Positions 6,828 to 15,398 of a DNA stretch of 15,558 bases are shown in pieces; the first letter of the stretch is position 1; each line of letters starts with the position of its first letter. The notes below the pieces were generated by a model that saw nothing but the letters and a program-made list of their open reading frames with translations, did no database searches and was not told the DNA's origin. Source of the stretch: JALXDT01 sp964634755. Its GTDB lineage: Bacteria; Acidobacteriota; Aminicenantia; JAMOAD01. The stretch is taken from assembly GCA_964634755.1 (NCBI GenBank), contig CAZWJH010000060.1:1-15558 (forward strand), written 5' to 3'. A program made the translations under genes and the position numbers.

Positions 6828-7918
6828 CTGCTTTTTCCTGATGCAATTTTGATTAATATACTTACAGCAAACATAATAACCACCAAAGATGAGCCTCCAT
6901 AACTCAAGAAAGGTAAAGGAATTCCCTTGGGGGGAAATATACCGAGTACAACTGACATATTAATAAGACTCTGGATAACTATCCAAAAAGTTATTCCAGA
7001 AGCAATCAAGTAGTTTTGGAGGTTTTTAGTTTTTAGAGATATTTTAATCCCTTGAATAGCAAAATACAAAAATAATACAACAATTATAAAGGTCATAATA
7101 AAACCCCCCTCTTCCCCGATAACTGAAAAAATGAAATCAGTATGGGCATAGGGAAGATAATAGAGCTTTTGAGTGGAATCAGCAAGACCAACACCGGTAA
7201 TTCCGCCCGAGCCGAGAGCAATCAATGATTGAATTATTTGAAAGCCTCTTCCGAGAGGGTCAGATTCATAATCAAAAAGAGTAACAATTCTCCTCAATGC
7301 ATAATTATAAAAATAGAGCATAATAGCTGCCATTATCATGAAAACAGTTCCTATACCTAAAAGATACCTTAACCCAACTCCTCCAAGATATAAAATTATC
7401 CCACTTAAAATTATTATCATTGCAGCTGTTCCGAAGTCCGGCTGCTTTATAATTAAAAGAGTGATAATTCCCACAACCAAAATAGGGGGAATTAATCCCT
7501 GTATCCCCTTTTTCAGTTGCTCTTTTTTGTGAGAGAAAAAGTAGGAAAGATAGAGAATAATAGCAAGTTTTGCAAGCTCGGATGGCTGAAAAGAGAAACT
7601 TCCGAACCTAATCCACCTTTGGGTATTGTTTATTATAGGAGATGTAAAAGTCATCAAAAGAAGAACAAATGTGATTAATAAAAAGCCATAAACAAAAGCA
7701 GGAGATTTGTAAAATTCACTTTTAGCTTTTATTACTAAAAACATTAACATAAAGCCTCCTATTAAATAGGCTAAATGCTTTAAAAAAAAGTAATATGAGA
7801 TTCCATAAGTTTCAGAGGAGAGAATTGCTGAGGCACTAAATATAGCAATAGCACCTATAACACTTAATACTATTACAGGAATAATTAGCTTTTTATTTAT
7901 TCCTTGTGGTTTAACCAT
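6824..7918 (-). CDS. ftsW: septal peptidoglycan glycosyltransferase FtsW (SEDS family)
   Basis: Polytopic inner-membrane enzyme that polymerises lipid II into glycan strands at the septum with its partner FtsI. 364 residues with about ten hydrophobic segments. Family motifs are TQRWIRFGSFSFQPSELAK (99-117), KQPDFGTA (158-165), PLGRGFQIIQSLIALGSGG (221-239), LPYAHTDFIFSVIGEEGG (255-272) and PPKGIPLPFLSYGGSS (329-344). Asp261 in HTDFIF is in the region needed for SEDS polymerase activity. The protein lacks long N- or C-terminal extensions. RodA is the main alternative; placement between murD and murC in a division cluster with FtsI favours FtsW. It overlaps murD by 8 bp and murC by 4 bp. Confidence 0.95.
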   Translation of the reverse strand: MVKPQGINKKLIIPVIVLSVIGAIAIFSASAILSSETYGISYYFFLKHLAYLIGGFMLMFLVIKAKSEFYKSPAFVYGFLLITFVLLLMTFTSPIINNTQRWIRFGSFSFQPSELAKLAIILYLSYFFSHKKEQLKKGIQGLIPPILVVGIITLLIIKQPDFGTAAMIIILSGIILYLGGVGLRYLLGIGTVFMIMAAIMLYFYNYALRRIVTLFDYESDPLGRGFQIIQSLIALGSGGITGVGLADSTQKLYYLPYAHTDFIFSVIGEEGGFIMTFIIVVLFLYFAIQGIKISLKTKNLQNYLIASGITFWIVIQSLINMSVVLGIFPPKGIPLPFLSYGGSSLVVIMFAVSILIKIASGKSR

Positions 7919-9248
7919 CTTTTTTCTCCTCCATTAACCTTTTTACAATCCCTTTAAAATCCTGCCCTCTCTCCTCAAAATTCTCATACATATCAAAACT
8001 TGCACAGGCGGGAGACAGAATTACAATATCTCCTTTCTCAGCAAAATCAAAGCCTCTGTAAACAGCTTCTTCCATACTTTCAACCTCGATATAATCAATA
8101 TCCTCTGAAAGCTGCTTCTTTATTTTTTCTTTAGCAGCACCTATAAGAATCAGTTTTTTGACTTTACTTTTTATTAATTCATTCAACTTTGTAAAATCAC
8201 CACCTTTATCTTTTCCTCCCAAAATCAAAATTAATGGAGAATCAAAACTCATCAAGGCTTTGTAAGTTGCATCAATATTGGTTGCCTTTGAATCATTGAT
8301 AAACTTAACGCCATCTATCTCACCACAAAGTTCTGTTCTGTGTTCCAGGCCTTTAAAGGATTTAATGGCTTCTTTTATAATCTTACTTTCCAAACCTATC
8401 ACCTTTGCAACAGCCACAGAAGCCATTGTGTTTTCAATATTGTGAACACCTAAAAGCGGAATTTCATTGCTTTTAAGAATTAGCTCATCCTTGAAAAAAA
8501 TTATATCTTTATCACAATAAACATCTGCTCTTCTATCATCAATTGAAAAAAAGCTTTTACTCGCATTTATTCTGTTTTTATTTTTCCCTATATAATCATC
8601 ATCTTTATTTAAAATAGCAAAATCACTACTTTTTTGATTTTTAAATAGATTAAATTTCGCTTCAGCATAATCTTCAAATCTTTTATATCTATCAAGATGA
8701 TCCGGAGTAATGTTTAGCAAAACAGAAATAAAAGGCTTAAAATCCACAATTTTTTCAAGCTGAAAGCTTGAAAGTTCAACAACAAAATAATCTGAATTTT
8801 CCTCTACATATTTAATTAAAGGAATTCCAATATTACCCGCAAGAGTAACCTTTTCCCCTGCTACTTTTAAAATATGATAAATCATTGATGTCACAGTTGA
8901 TTTTCCATTAGAACCCGTTATTCCTATAATTTTACTTTTAATAAATTTTGAGGCAAATTCTATTTCAGAAATTACTATTTTACCTTTATTTTCAAGTTCA
9001 AGCACAAAAGGACTTTCGGAAGGTACGCCAGGAGAAATTATAATATAATCACAGTCTTTCAAAAATTCAAAACTATTTTTTCCAAGCTCAAAATCAAAGC
9101 CTTTTACCACAAGCTCTCTTTTCAATTCTTCAGAATTAGAAAGTTCGGAAATTTTCACCTTCCCTCCACGAGCCTTCACAAACTCTGCAGCAGCCTTACC
9201 GGTTCTTGAATAACCAATTATACCAATCACTTTATTCTTTAACTTCAT
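7911..9248 (-). CDS. murD: UDP-N-acetylmuramoylalanine--D-glutamate ligase MurD
   Basis: Cytoplasmic ligase that adds D-Glu to UDP-MurNAc-L-Ala. 445 residues. Order of motifs: N-terminal UDP-binding Rossmann fold (GIIGYSRTGKAAA, 9-21), SPGVP (72-76), ATP loop GSNGKST (112-118), ELSSFQL (158-164), NITPDHLDRY (179-188), the likely carbamylated Lys198 in AEAKFNLF, HNIENTMAS (269-277), NDSKATNIDAT (318-328), GGKDKGGDF (344-352) and the MurD-specific LSPACASFDMYENFEERG (411-428). All catalytic elements seem intact. The start overlaps the end of murF by 17 bp, leaving no room for mraY, which usually sits between them. The 3' end overlaps ftsW by 8 bp. Confidence 0.98.
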   Translation of the reverse strand: MKLKNKVIGIIGYSRTGKAAAEFVKARGGKVKISELSNSEELKRELVVKGFDFELGKNSFEFLKDCDYIIISPGVPSESPFVLELENKGKIVISEIEFASKFIKSKIIGITGSNGKSTVTSMIYHILKVAGEKVTLAGNIGIPLIKYVEENSDYFVVELSSFQLEKIVDFKPFISVLLNITPDHLDRYKRFEDYAEAKFNLFKNQKSSDFAILNKDDDYIGKNKNRINASKSFFSIDDRRADVYCDKDIIFFKDELILKSNEIPLLGVHNIENTMASVAVAKVIGLESKIIKEAIKSFKGLEHRTELCGEIDGVKFINDSKATNIDATYKALMSFDSPLILILGGKDKGGDFTKLNELIKSKVKKLILIGAAKEKIKKQLSEDIDYIEVESMEEAVYRGFDFAEKGDIVILSPACASFDMYENFEERGQDFKGIVKRLMEEKKDG

Positions 9249-10620
9249 TCTCTACCTCTTCCACTAATTTATAAAGATTTGTACCATGAGAACCTTTTAT
9301 CAAAACAGAAACTCTTTCCTTTAAAATAGAAAAAAACCTTTCTCTGAATTCTTTATAAGAATCATAGAAAAACACTTTCTCTTTCCAAAAATCATCATTT
9401 TTTAAGATTTCATAAGGATAAATCATATCGCCCTTTATAAAATAAATCTTGTCTATTTCTCCTTTTATACTTCTAAAAAACTCCGCAAGTTCTTTATGTA
9501 TCATCGGACTCTTTTCCCCTAATTCTAAAATTTCTCCAATAACAACAACCTTTTTACCCTTCAAAGTACTAAAATCATTTATCACTAACTTTAATGCATC
9601 GGGATTTGAATTATAGCTATCATCAAGAATCAAAGCTTCATCTTTCCTTATTATTCTACCTCTATGAGTATAAGGTTTTAATGAAGAGCAAACTTCTTTT
9701 ATTTTCGAAAGTTCAAGCCCGGCTGCTTTTGCCAGAGAAACAGCAGCAGCAAAATTTTCAATATGTGTTTTAAGAAATAAATTTACTTTAAAGACCTCAG
9801 ATTCCCCGTTTGATTCAAACTTTATTAAAGAGCCATTCAAAAGATTTCTCTTTAAAACAATGAATTTAAAGTCCGCTTTTTCAGAGAACCCAAAATATGT
9901 AAGATTATTAAAATCTTTTCCTATCTTTCTCGTATATTCATTATCATAATTAAGCAAAATTTTTCCATTTTCTTTCAAACCTGAAAATATCTCTTTTTTA
10001 GCTTTAACCACACCTTCCACACTTCCCAACTTCTCAAGATGCGATCTTAGTACATTAAGAATAACTGCCACATCGGGTCTTATCAATAGGGAATTTTTTT
10101 CGATCTCACCAAATCTATTTGCCCCCAGTTCAAAAATAGCTACCTCTGTATCTTTTTCAAAGGCTTCCAAAACCCCAAGAGGAACCCCAATATCACTATT
10201 AAAATTTTTCGGAGTTTTATATATTTTGTAATAGTGATTAAAAAGAGATGCCAAAAATTCCTTGGTAGTTGTTTTCCCAGCACTACCGGTTAATGCAATA
10301 ACCCTTGCCGAGGATTTATCCAAAATTTTCTTTGCAATTTTATACAAAAATTCAAAAGTATCTTTAACAATTATAGCTGTTTGGTTTTCATTCAAATCAA
10401 TATTTTCTATCTGACCTATATACCCTTTCGCTCCCCTTTTCAATGCAGAAGCTACAAAATTATTCCCATCATTTTTTTCAGTTTTGAAGGCAAAAAAGAG
10501 CTCCCCACCTTTTACCAATCGAGAATCATAGGCAAAACCTGAAAATTCATTATCAACTTTTCCGACAATCTTCTTTAACCCTTCAATACCTTTAAGAAAA
10601 TCAGCTTCTATTCTTACCAT
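9232..10620 (-). CDS. murF: UDP-MurNAc-tripeptide--D-alanyl-D-alanine ligase MurF
   Basis: Adds the D-Ala-D-Ala dipeptide to the UDP-MurNAc-tripeptide, completing the cytoplasmic precursor. 462 residues, the usual size. The N-terminal domain carries FAYDSRLVKGGELFFAF (29-45), typical of MurE and MurF. The ATP loop is GSAGKTTTKEF (112-122). Then come KNFNSDIGVPL (138-148), ELGANRFGEI (164-173), SHLEKLGSVEGVVKAKKEIF (193-212), HIENFAAAV (286-294), ILDDSYNSNPDAL (331-343, MurF signature), GEILELG (362-368) and KGSHGTNLYKLVE (442-454). The ATG overlaps the end of murE by 7 bp. The product needs D-Ala-D-Ala from a Ddl ligase that is not encoded here. Confidence 0.98.
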   Translation of the reverse strand: MVRIEADFLKGIEGLKKIVGKVDNEFSGFAYDSRLVKGGELFFAFKTEKNDGNNFVASALKRGAKGYIGQIENIDLNENQTAIIVKDTFEFLYKIAKKILDKSSARVIALTGSAGKTTTKEFLASLFNHYYKIYKTPKNFNSDIGVPLGVLEAFEKDTEVAIFELGANRFGEIEKNSLLIRPDVAVILNVLRSHLEKLGSVEGVVKAKKEIFSGLKENGKILLNYDNEYTRKIGKDFNNLTYFGFSEKADFKFIVLKRNLLNGSLIKFESNGESEVFKVNLFLKTHIENFAAAVSLAKAAGLELSKIKEVCSSLKPYTHRGRIIRKDEALILDDSYNSNPDALKLVINDFSTLKGKKVVVIGEILELGEKSPMIHKELAEFFRSIKGEIDKIYFIKGDMIYPYEILKNDDFWKEKVFFYDSYKEFRERFFSILKERVSVLIKGSHGTNLYKLVEEVENEVKE

Positions 10621-12074
10621 TTCCCTTTAACCTCCTCAAGAGCCTTTTTTGCAACTTCAAAATCTGAAAAGTGAATCACTCCATCCCTTAATATCTGATA
10701 ATCCTCATGACCTTTTCCTGCTATTAACACAGCATCATTTTTACCAGCTATTTCAATGGCTTTTTTTATAGCCTCTTCTCTATCAACTATGACAATATAC
10801 TTTGAACCCACAACACCTTTTAAAATATCTTCTATTATTTTCTCAGGATCTTCGCTTCTCGGATTATCTGAAGTAATAATAGATAAATCTGAAAGCTCCG
10901 TAGCAACCTTTCCCATTCTCGGCCTTTTGCTCCTATCTCTATCACCACCTGCGCCAAAAACTGATATTACTTTTTTAAAACCTAACCCTTTCAAAGTTAA
11001 GATTGCTTTTTTCAGAGAATCATCAGAGTGAGAATAATCAATATACACATTAGTAAAAGGATTTTCAACCAAATCCAATCTTCCTGGGATTTTAATCTTA
11101 GATAAGCGGATAGAATCTTCAACTTCAGAATTTGAAAAGCCCATCTCCTTCAAAATCCCTATAACAGGAAGAATATTGTAAATATTTGTTTTCCCAATGA
11201 GATTTGTCTTTATCTGGAGTCTTTCTCCTGAAAAATCAACAGCAAAAAAAGTTCCGCTTTTCCCTAATTTATACTCAATAACTTTTATCTCATTTAGCTC
11301 AGAAAAGCCAAAAGAAATAGCTGATAAGTCCAATTTCTCTAATAGCTTTCTACCATAAGGATCATCCCCGTTTATAAAAACCCTTTTACCTTCCCGTGCC
11401 ACTCTTTTTATAAATTTACTCTTAACTGAAAAATAATTTTCCATTGTTTTATGATAATCAAGATGATCGCCCGACAGGTTTGTAAAAACCGCATAATCAA
11501 AACAAATTGAGCACACCCTTTTTGTATCTATAGCATGGGAAGAAACTTCAATAATAAGATTTTTCACTCTCTCTTTATATATTTTTTGCATAAACTCAAA
11601 AATCGTATGAACCTGGGGAGTTGTAAGCTTAGCTTTCAGCTTTCTATTTTTCCATCTATAATTAACAGTACCAATAACCCCAACATTCACGGAAAGTTTA
11701 AGCAAAGCAGCTTCAAGAATATAAGAGACAGAGGTTTTGCCATTAGTTCCCGTAATACCAATAATATTCATCTTCTCATCTATGTTTTTATAAAACTTTT
11801 TTACCAATCTACCAAAAACTTCTCTTTCACTATCACTAATTAAAATAGGAACTCTTTCGACTTCTATTTCCTTATGTGTCAAAATCGCAGAAGCTTCTCT
11901 CTTTAAAGCATCCTCAATATACTTAATCCCATCAGTTTTCAAACCTTTAAATGCTCCAAAGAGAAAACCCTCTTTAACTTCTGTTGAAACATCTGTAAAA
12001 CCCATTATTTCAGGATTCTCAGGATTTATGACTCTGAGATTATTAATACCTTCAATTAACTTTAATAGTTTCAT
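10614..12074 (-). CDS. murE: UDP-MurNAc-L-Ala-D-Glu--meso-diaminopimelate ligase MurE
   Basis: Adds the third stem residue to UDP-MurNAc-L-Ala-D-Glu. I start it at the ATG at 12074, giving 486 residues: an AAGGA precedes it at close spacing, and the protein then begins MKLLKLIEGI as MurE proteins do. The longer TTG-initiated frame at 12101 shows no ribosome binding site. In this numbering: ATP loop GTNGKTS (109-115), TTPQ (151-154), EVSSHA (176-181), FTNLSGDHLDYH (197-208), likely carbamylated Lys218, GAGGDRDRSKRPRM (374-387), and DNPRSEDP (403-410). DNPR is the loop that selects meso-diaminopimelate over lysine in characterised MurE enzymes. AGKGHEDYQ (452-460) follows. The usual YAHTPD motif reads YSHSDD (347-352). 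It overlaps ftsI by 23 bp. Confidence 0.96.
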   Translation of the reverse strand: MKLLKLIEGINNLRVINPENPEIMGFTDVSTEVKEGFLFGAFKGLKTDGIKYIEDALKREASAILTHKEIEVERVPILISDSEREVFGRLVKKFYKNIDEKMNIIGITGTNGKTSVSYILEAALLKLSVNVGVIGTVNYRWKNRKLKAKLTTPQVHTIFEFMQKIYKERVKNLIIEVSSHAIDTKRVCSICFDYAVFTNLSGDHLDYHKTMENYFSVKSKFIKRVAREGKRVFINGDDPYGRKLLEKLDLSAISFGFSELNEIKVIEYKLGKSGTFFAVDFSGERLQIKTNLIGKTNIYNILPVIGILKEMGFSNSEVEDSIRLSKIKIPGRLDLVENPFTNVYIDYSHSDDSLKKAILTLKGLGFKKVISVFGAGGDRDRSKRPRMGKVATELSDLSIITSDNPRSEDPEKIIEDILKGVVGSKYIVIVDREEAIKKAIEIAGKNDAVLIAGKGHEDYQILRDGVIHFSDFEVAKKALEEVKGKW

Positions 12075-13803
12075 TATCCTTTTTTTCTCCCACTCTTTCA
12101 ACTTTTGCGAAAATTATCTTCTTTTTCTCCAAATAAGAGGGAAAAATTCCCAAGTGTCTTAAACTTTCCTCTGCAACAATCTTAAACACAGGAGCTGCAA
12201 CTTCTCCTCCGTAATATTTCCCATTTTGGGGATCATTTACAACAACTATAATGGATAAAAGTGGTTTTTTTACCGGAACAAATCCCATAAAAGAGCTAAA
12301 ATAATGTTCTGTTGAATAGTGTCCATTAATCGCTTTTCTAGCTGTGCCTGTTTTTCCTGCTACATAAAAACCATCTATACCTGCATTCCTGCCTGTTCCA
12401 TATTCCACAACAGCTCTTAAAAACTTTTTCATAATCCTTGCTGTTTTTAAAGATATAACTTTTCTAACCTTTTTCTCCTTAATTTCCGGACCCTTCTTAA
12501 CAATTGTTGGGGAAACAAGATAGCCGTCATTTGCTATTACATTGAGAGCAGTTAACATCTGAAGCGGCGTAGTAAGAAGGCCATAACCTATCGCCATGGA
12601 AGCCTGAGTAACTCCACTCCACTTTTTAGGAGGAATTAATATTCCCGAAGATTCTCCCGGAAGTTCAACCCCGGTTTTCCTCCCTATGCCAAAACTTTTT
12701 TCATATCTGTAAATATCTCTTGCCCTTAAAAGAAGAGCCATTTTAATGGTTCCGATATTGGAGGAGTGTGCTATTACTTCTCTGGGAGAAAGATATGTGT
12801 ATTTTGTGTGATCAGTAAAAACCTCCCCTCTGTATTTAAATCTTCCATCTTCACAATAAATAGGTTTTAAAAGATCAATTTGGGCTTCTTCAAGAACTGA
12901 GGAGGCCGTTATCACCTTAAAAATAGAACCAGGCTCATAGTTCAATTCTATCGCAAGATTTTTTCTCCTATCTCTGACCAAAGTTTTAAGATTGTTCGGA
13001 TTATAATCAGGATAAGAGGCCATTGCAAGAATTTCTCCGGTTCTTGGATTCATTATTATTATGGTTCCATTTATAGCTTTATTTTCTTTCACTGCCTTCT
13101 TTATCTCCCTCTGTGCGATGTATTGAAGCACAAGATCAATTGTAAGGACTATTGATTCCCCTTTTTCAGGTTTTTTTATTATTCTTGCTTCATAAACCTT
13201 TCTTCTTGCATCCTGTTTAATTATTGCTTCCCCCTGTCTTCCCTTTAAATATGAATCAAAAGTCCTTTCCACACCCTCAAGTCCCTGATTATCCACATTA
13301 ACTGTCCCTAAAACATGACATCCGATTCTCATGTTGGGATAATGCCTCTTTTTATCCTTTATTGCATGAACATTTTTAAGTTCCAAGCTAAATATCTTTT
13401 CCTTTTCCTCCTCATCTATTTTTCTTAAAACCCAGATAAATCTATGCCCCTCTTTAATTCTTTTTAATATCTTTTTATAAGTATCTGGCTGGAAATAAAT
13501 TTTCCCATTAATCTTTTTTATCTCTTTTATTGACTCTTTTTTATTCCTATTTTCCAGGTAAATGGAATAACTTTTTGCCGTCAAAGCAAGAACTCTTCCA
13601 TATCTATCATAGATATATCCCCTCTCAGGAGAAATTTTAATAATTCTTTCATTCTGTCTTGTTTTTATCTTCTTGAATTTTTCAGCATTTAAAACCTGCA
13701 CATAAAAAAGTCTACCTATAACTATAAAAAACCATAAAAAAATAAATACACTTAATAAAATTAATCTATTCTTATTAACCTTCGGAGAACTAGTTTTTAT
13801 CAT
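12052..13803 (-). CDS. ftsI: septal class B penicillin-binding protein FtsI (PBP3/PBP2B type)
   Basis: Inner-membrane transpeptidase that crosslinks septal peptidoglycan and partners FtsW. 583 residues. A short cytoplasmic tail and one transmembrane helix (about 13-32) are followed by the PBP dimerisation/pedestal region (about 55-210: ISPERGYIYDRYGRVLA, RHYPNMRIGCHVLG, QGLEGVE) and the transpeptidase domain. Active-site motifs are complete: SIFK with nucleophile Ser293, SSN (347-349) and KTGT (484-487). There are no PASTA repeats, so it is of the division type of Gram-negatives rather than the SpoVD/PBP2x type with PASTA. The start overlaps ftsL by 14 bp. The C-terminus has a short charged extension after the domain (about 558-583). 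The septal rather than elongation role is inferred from its place between ftsL and murE. Confidence 0.97.
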   Translation of the reverse strand: MIKTSSPKVNKNRLILLSVFIFLWFFIVIGRLFYVQVLNAEKFKKIKTRQNERIIKISPERGYIYDRYGRVLALTAKSYSIYLENRNKKESIKEIKKINGKIYFQPDTYKKILKRIKEGHRFIWVLRKIDEEEKEKIFSLELKNVHAIKDKKRHYPNMRIGCHVLGTVNVDNQGLEGVERTFDSYLKGRQGEAIIKQDARRKVYEARIIKKPEKGESIVLTIDLVLQYIAQREIKKAVKENKAINGTIIIMNPRTGEILAMASYPDYNPNNLKTLVRDRRKNLAIELNYEPGSIFKVITASSVLEEAQIDLLKPIYCEDGRFKYRGEVFTDHTKYTYLSPREVIAHSSNIGTIKMALLLRARDIYRYEKSFGIGRKTGVELPGESSGILIPPKKWSGVTQASMAIGYGLLTTPLQMLTALNVIANDGYLVSPTIVKKGPEIKEKKVRKVISLKTARIMKKFLRAVVEYGTGRNAGIDGFYVAGKTGTARKAINGHYSTEHYFSSFMGFVPVKKPLLSIIVVVNDPQNGKYYGGEVAAPVFKIVAEESLRHLGIFPSYLEKKKIIFAKVERVGEKKDNETIKVN

Positions 13804-14092
13804 TTTTTACCACAATAATTTCATTTTCTCTAACTTTTACAAGCCCAAGTTTGGTTTTAGCTATTTCATCAACTCTATCCAATCTCATAAGCTCGCTTCT
13901 TCTAATTTTAAGCTGACGAATTTCCTCCTGAAGAGCTTTCTTTTCCTTTTTTATTTCTTCAATTTTATACCCTGCTCTTATAACATCTATGTGATGCCAG
14001 AGATAGAACATAATAGAAACGGTAAAGAAAATTATAATCAATATATAAGTAAAAAAAGAATTCTCACTTTTTTCTACTTTATCCTTTTTCAT
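13790..14092 (-). CDS. ftsL: cell division protein FtsL (FtsL/DivIC-like)
   Basis: Small bitopic protein that, with FtsB and FtsQ, activates FtsW and FtsI. 100 residues: a polar cytoplasmic tail (1-11), one transmembrane helix (about 12-32), a leucine-zipper-type coiled coil (about 38-70) and the short conserved segment IAKTKLGLVKVRENEIIVV (77-95), which is typical of the FtsL/DivIC fold. Sequence alone does not separate FtsL from FtsB/DivIC; position between rsmH and ftsI is the diagnostic feature. Its ATG overlaps the rsmH stop (ATGA), and its end lies inside ftsI. No unusual features. Confidence 0.9.
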   Translation of the reverse strand: MKKDKVEKSENSFFTYILIIIFFTVSIMFYLWHHIDVIRAGYKIEEIKKEKKALQEEIRQLKIRRSELMRLDRVDEIAKTKLGLVKVRENEIIVVKNDKN

Positions 14093-14952
14093 AATCTTTC
14101 ACCCACTCTCAGTTTTGCAGATCTTGAGCGTGGATTTTGTTTTATTTCATTTTCAGCTGGGACAATCGGTTTTTTCGTAAGAATCTTAAAGAATCCATCT
14201 TCAGCAGCTTTCTTAAAACTTCTCTTAACTATTCTGTCCTCAAGAGAATGAAAAGAGATAACAGCAATCCTGCTTCTCTTTTTAATCTCAAATGCAAGTT
14301 TGTAAATAAAATCCCCAAGCCCTTCAAGCTCTCTGTTAACCTCAATTCTTATTGCCTGAAATACACGAGCAAGAGGATCCATTGTTTTTCTTCTTTTGTA
14401 AATTGCTCTTATCACCTCCTTTAATTCCTTACTTGTTCTAATTCTTCCCCTTTTTCTTGCTAATAAAATCTCCTTTACTAATTTCTCTGGCTTTCTAAAT
14501 TCACCATAATCTCTAAAAACTCTTACAAGTTCTGAAAAAGAATAATCATTCACTACTATTTCCGCTGTCAGCTGCTGGCCTTTGTCCATTCTCATATCAA
14601 GAGGAGAATCCTTTGAATAAGAAAAGCCCAAATCAGGATTATCCGACTGAAAAGAGGAAATCCCCAGGTCAAATATAAACCCATCTATTTTTTTTAACGG
14701 GAGAGAAAGATTAAAGATTTCTTTAAAATTTGCCTTTATCATTTTTACTCTGTTCTTAAATTTATCCAAATTAACAAGAGCTTTTTTAATGGAAAGCTCA
14801 TCCCTATCCACCGCATAAACAAAAGCTTTTCTGTTTCTTGCTAAAATTGCTTTAGTATGCCCTCCTAATCCGAGAGTCCCATCAAAAAAATATTTGCCTT
14901 TTTCCACAGCCAACAGTTCCATCACTTTATTCTCCAAAACCGGAATATGCAA
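14089..14952 (-). CDS. rsmH: 16S rRNA (cytosine(1402)-N4)-methyltransferase RsmH (MraW)
   Basis: SAM-dependent enzyme that methylates N4 of C1402 in the decoding centre of 16S rRNA. 287 residues, somewhat shorter than the about 310 of E. coli. SAM-binding motif DGTLGLGGHT (24-33), AVDRD (47-51), IFDLGISSFQSDNPDLGFSY (93-112), SPLDMRMD (116-123), ARVFQAIRIEVNREL (195-209), ISFHSLEDRIVK (232-243), and the terminal NPRSRSAKLRVGER (273-286). The start is TTG: the preceding stop TAA abuts it, and the protein then begins HIPVL as is usual for RsmH. A GGTGAG 6 nt upstream serves as ribosome binding site. The end overlaps ftsL by 4 bp. Expression should be coupled to mraZ. Confidence 0.97.
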   Translation of the reverse strand: MHIPVLENKVMELLAVEKGKYFFDGTLGLGGHTKAILARNRKAFVYAVDRDELSIKKALVNLDKFKNRVKMIKANFKEIFNLSLPLKKIDGFIFDLGISSFQSDNPDLGFSYSKDSPLDMRMDKGQQLTAEIVVNDYSFSELVRVFRDYGEFRKPEKLVKEILLARKRGRIRTSKELKEVIRAIYKRRKTMDPLARVFQAIRIEVNRELEGLGDFIYKLAFEIKKRSRIAVISFHSLEDRIVKRSFKKAAEDGFFKILTKKPIVPAENEIKQNPRSRSAKLRVGERL

Positions 14953-15393
14953 TTAGCCCTCACCTCTGGAAAGAAATGTCAGTTCCTCATCACTTAGAGG
15001 TTTTTCAATATTGTTCTTCTCAAAAATCTCTTTATTCCAGAGAACAAGGTGATCAAGATTTCCTATTAAAACAAGCTCCCCTTCAAGTTTTGCCTTTTCC
15101 CTTAAAATAGGTTGAATTAAAACTCTTTCTTTCTTATCTATTAAAGAAATCTTTCCATAATAACCTGTGATATTTAAATACTTTCTTGTTATAGGATAAT
15201 TTTTTGAAGAGCTTTGAATTTTTTTTAGCCATTCTTTCCAAACCGGGAGAGGATAGATTAAAACATTATCTCCCTTCTCAGATGTTATATAGAGCTCATT
15301 TCCATATGCAGAGATTATGTATTTTGAAAAGTCGCCAGGAATCTTAATCCTTCCTGTCCCATCAATCTTAACTAAAGCACTACCTAAAAGCAT
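14953..15393 (-). CDS. mraZ: transcriptional regulator MraZ
   Basis: AbrB-fold DNA-binding protein that in E. coli and Mycoplasma regulates its own operon. I start it at the ATG at 15393, giving 146 residues, the family's normal length; it then begins MLLGSALVKIDGTGRIKIP. Two SpoVT-AbrB half-domains are visible: DGTGRIKIPGDF at about 11-22 and DKKERVLIQPILREKAKL at about 87-104, the latter followed by VLIGNLDHLVLW. A longer frame from TTG at 15414 is unlikely, because its 5' codons would lie inside the operator repeats and the site before it is weak. GGGAG 4 nt before the ATG is the likely ribosome binding site. It is the first gene of the cluster and is followed without a gap by rsmH. Confidence 0.94.
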   Translation of the reverse strand: MLLGSALVKIDGTGRIKIPGDFSKYIISAYGNELYITSEKGDNVLIYPLPVWKEWLKKIQSSSKNYPITRKYLNITGYYGKISLIDKKERVLIQPILREKAKLEGELVLIGNLDHLVLWNKEIFEKNNIEKPLSDEELTFLSRGEG

Positions 15394-15398
15394 TTCTC

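Noticed and set aside
12072..12101. Longer murE start at TTG 12101
   Set aside because: No ribosome binding site precedes it, it deepens the ftsI overlap to 50 bp, and the ATG at 12074 gives the usual MurE N-terminus.
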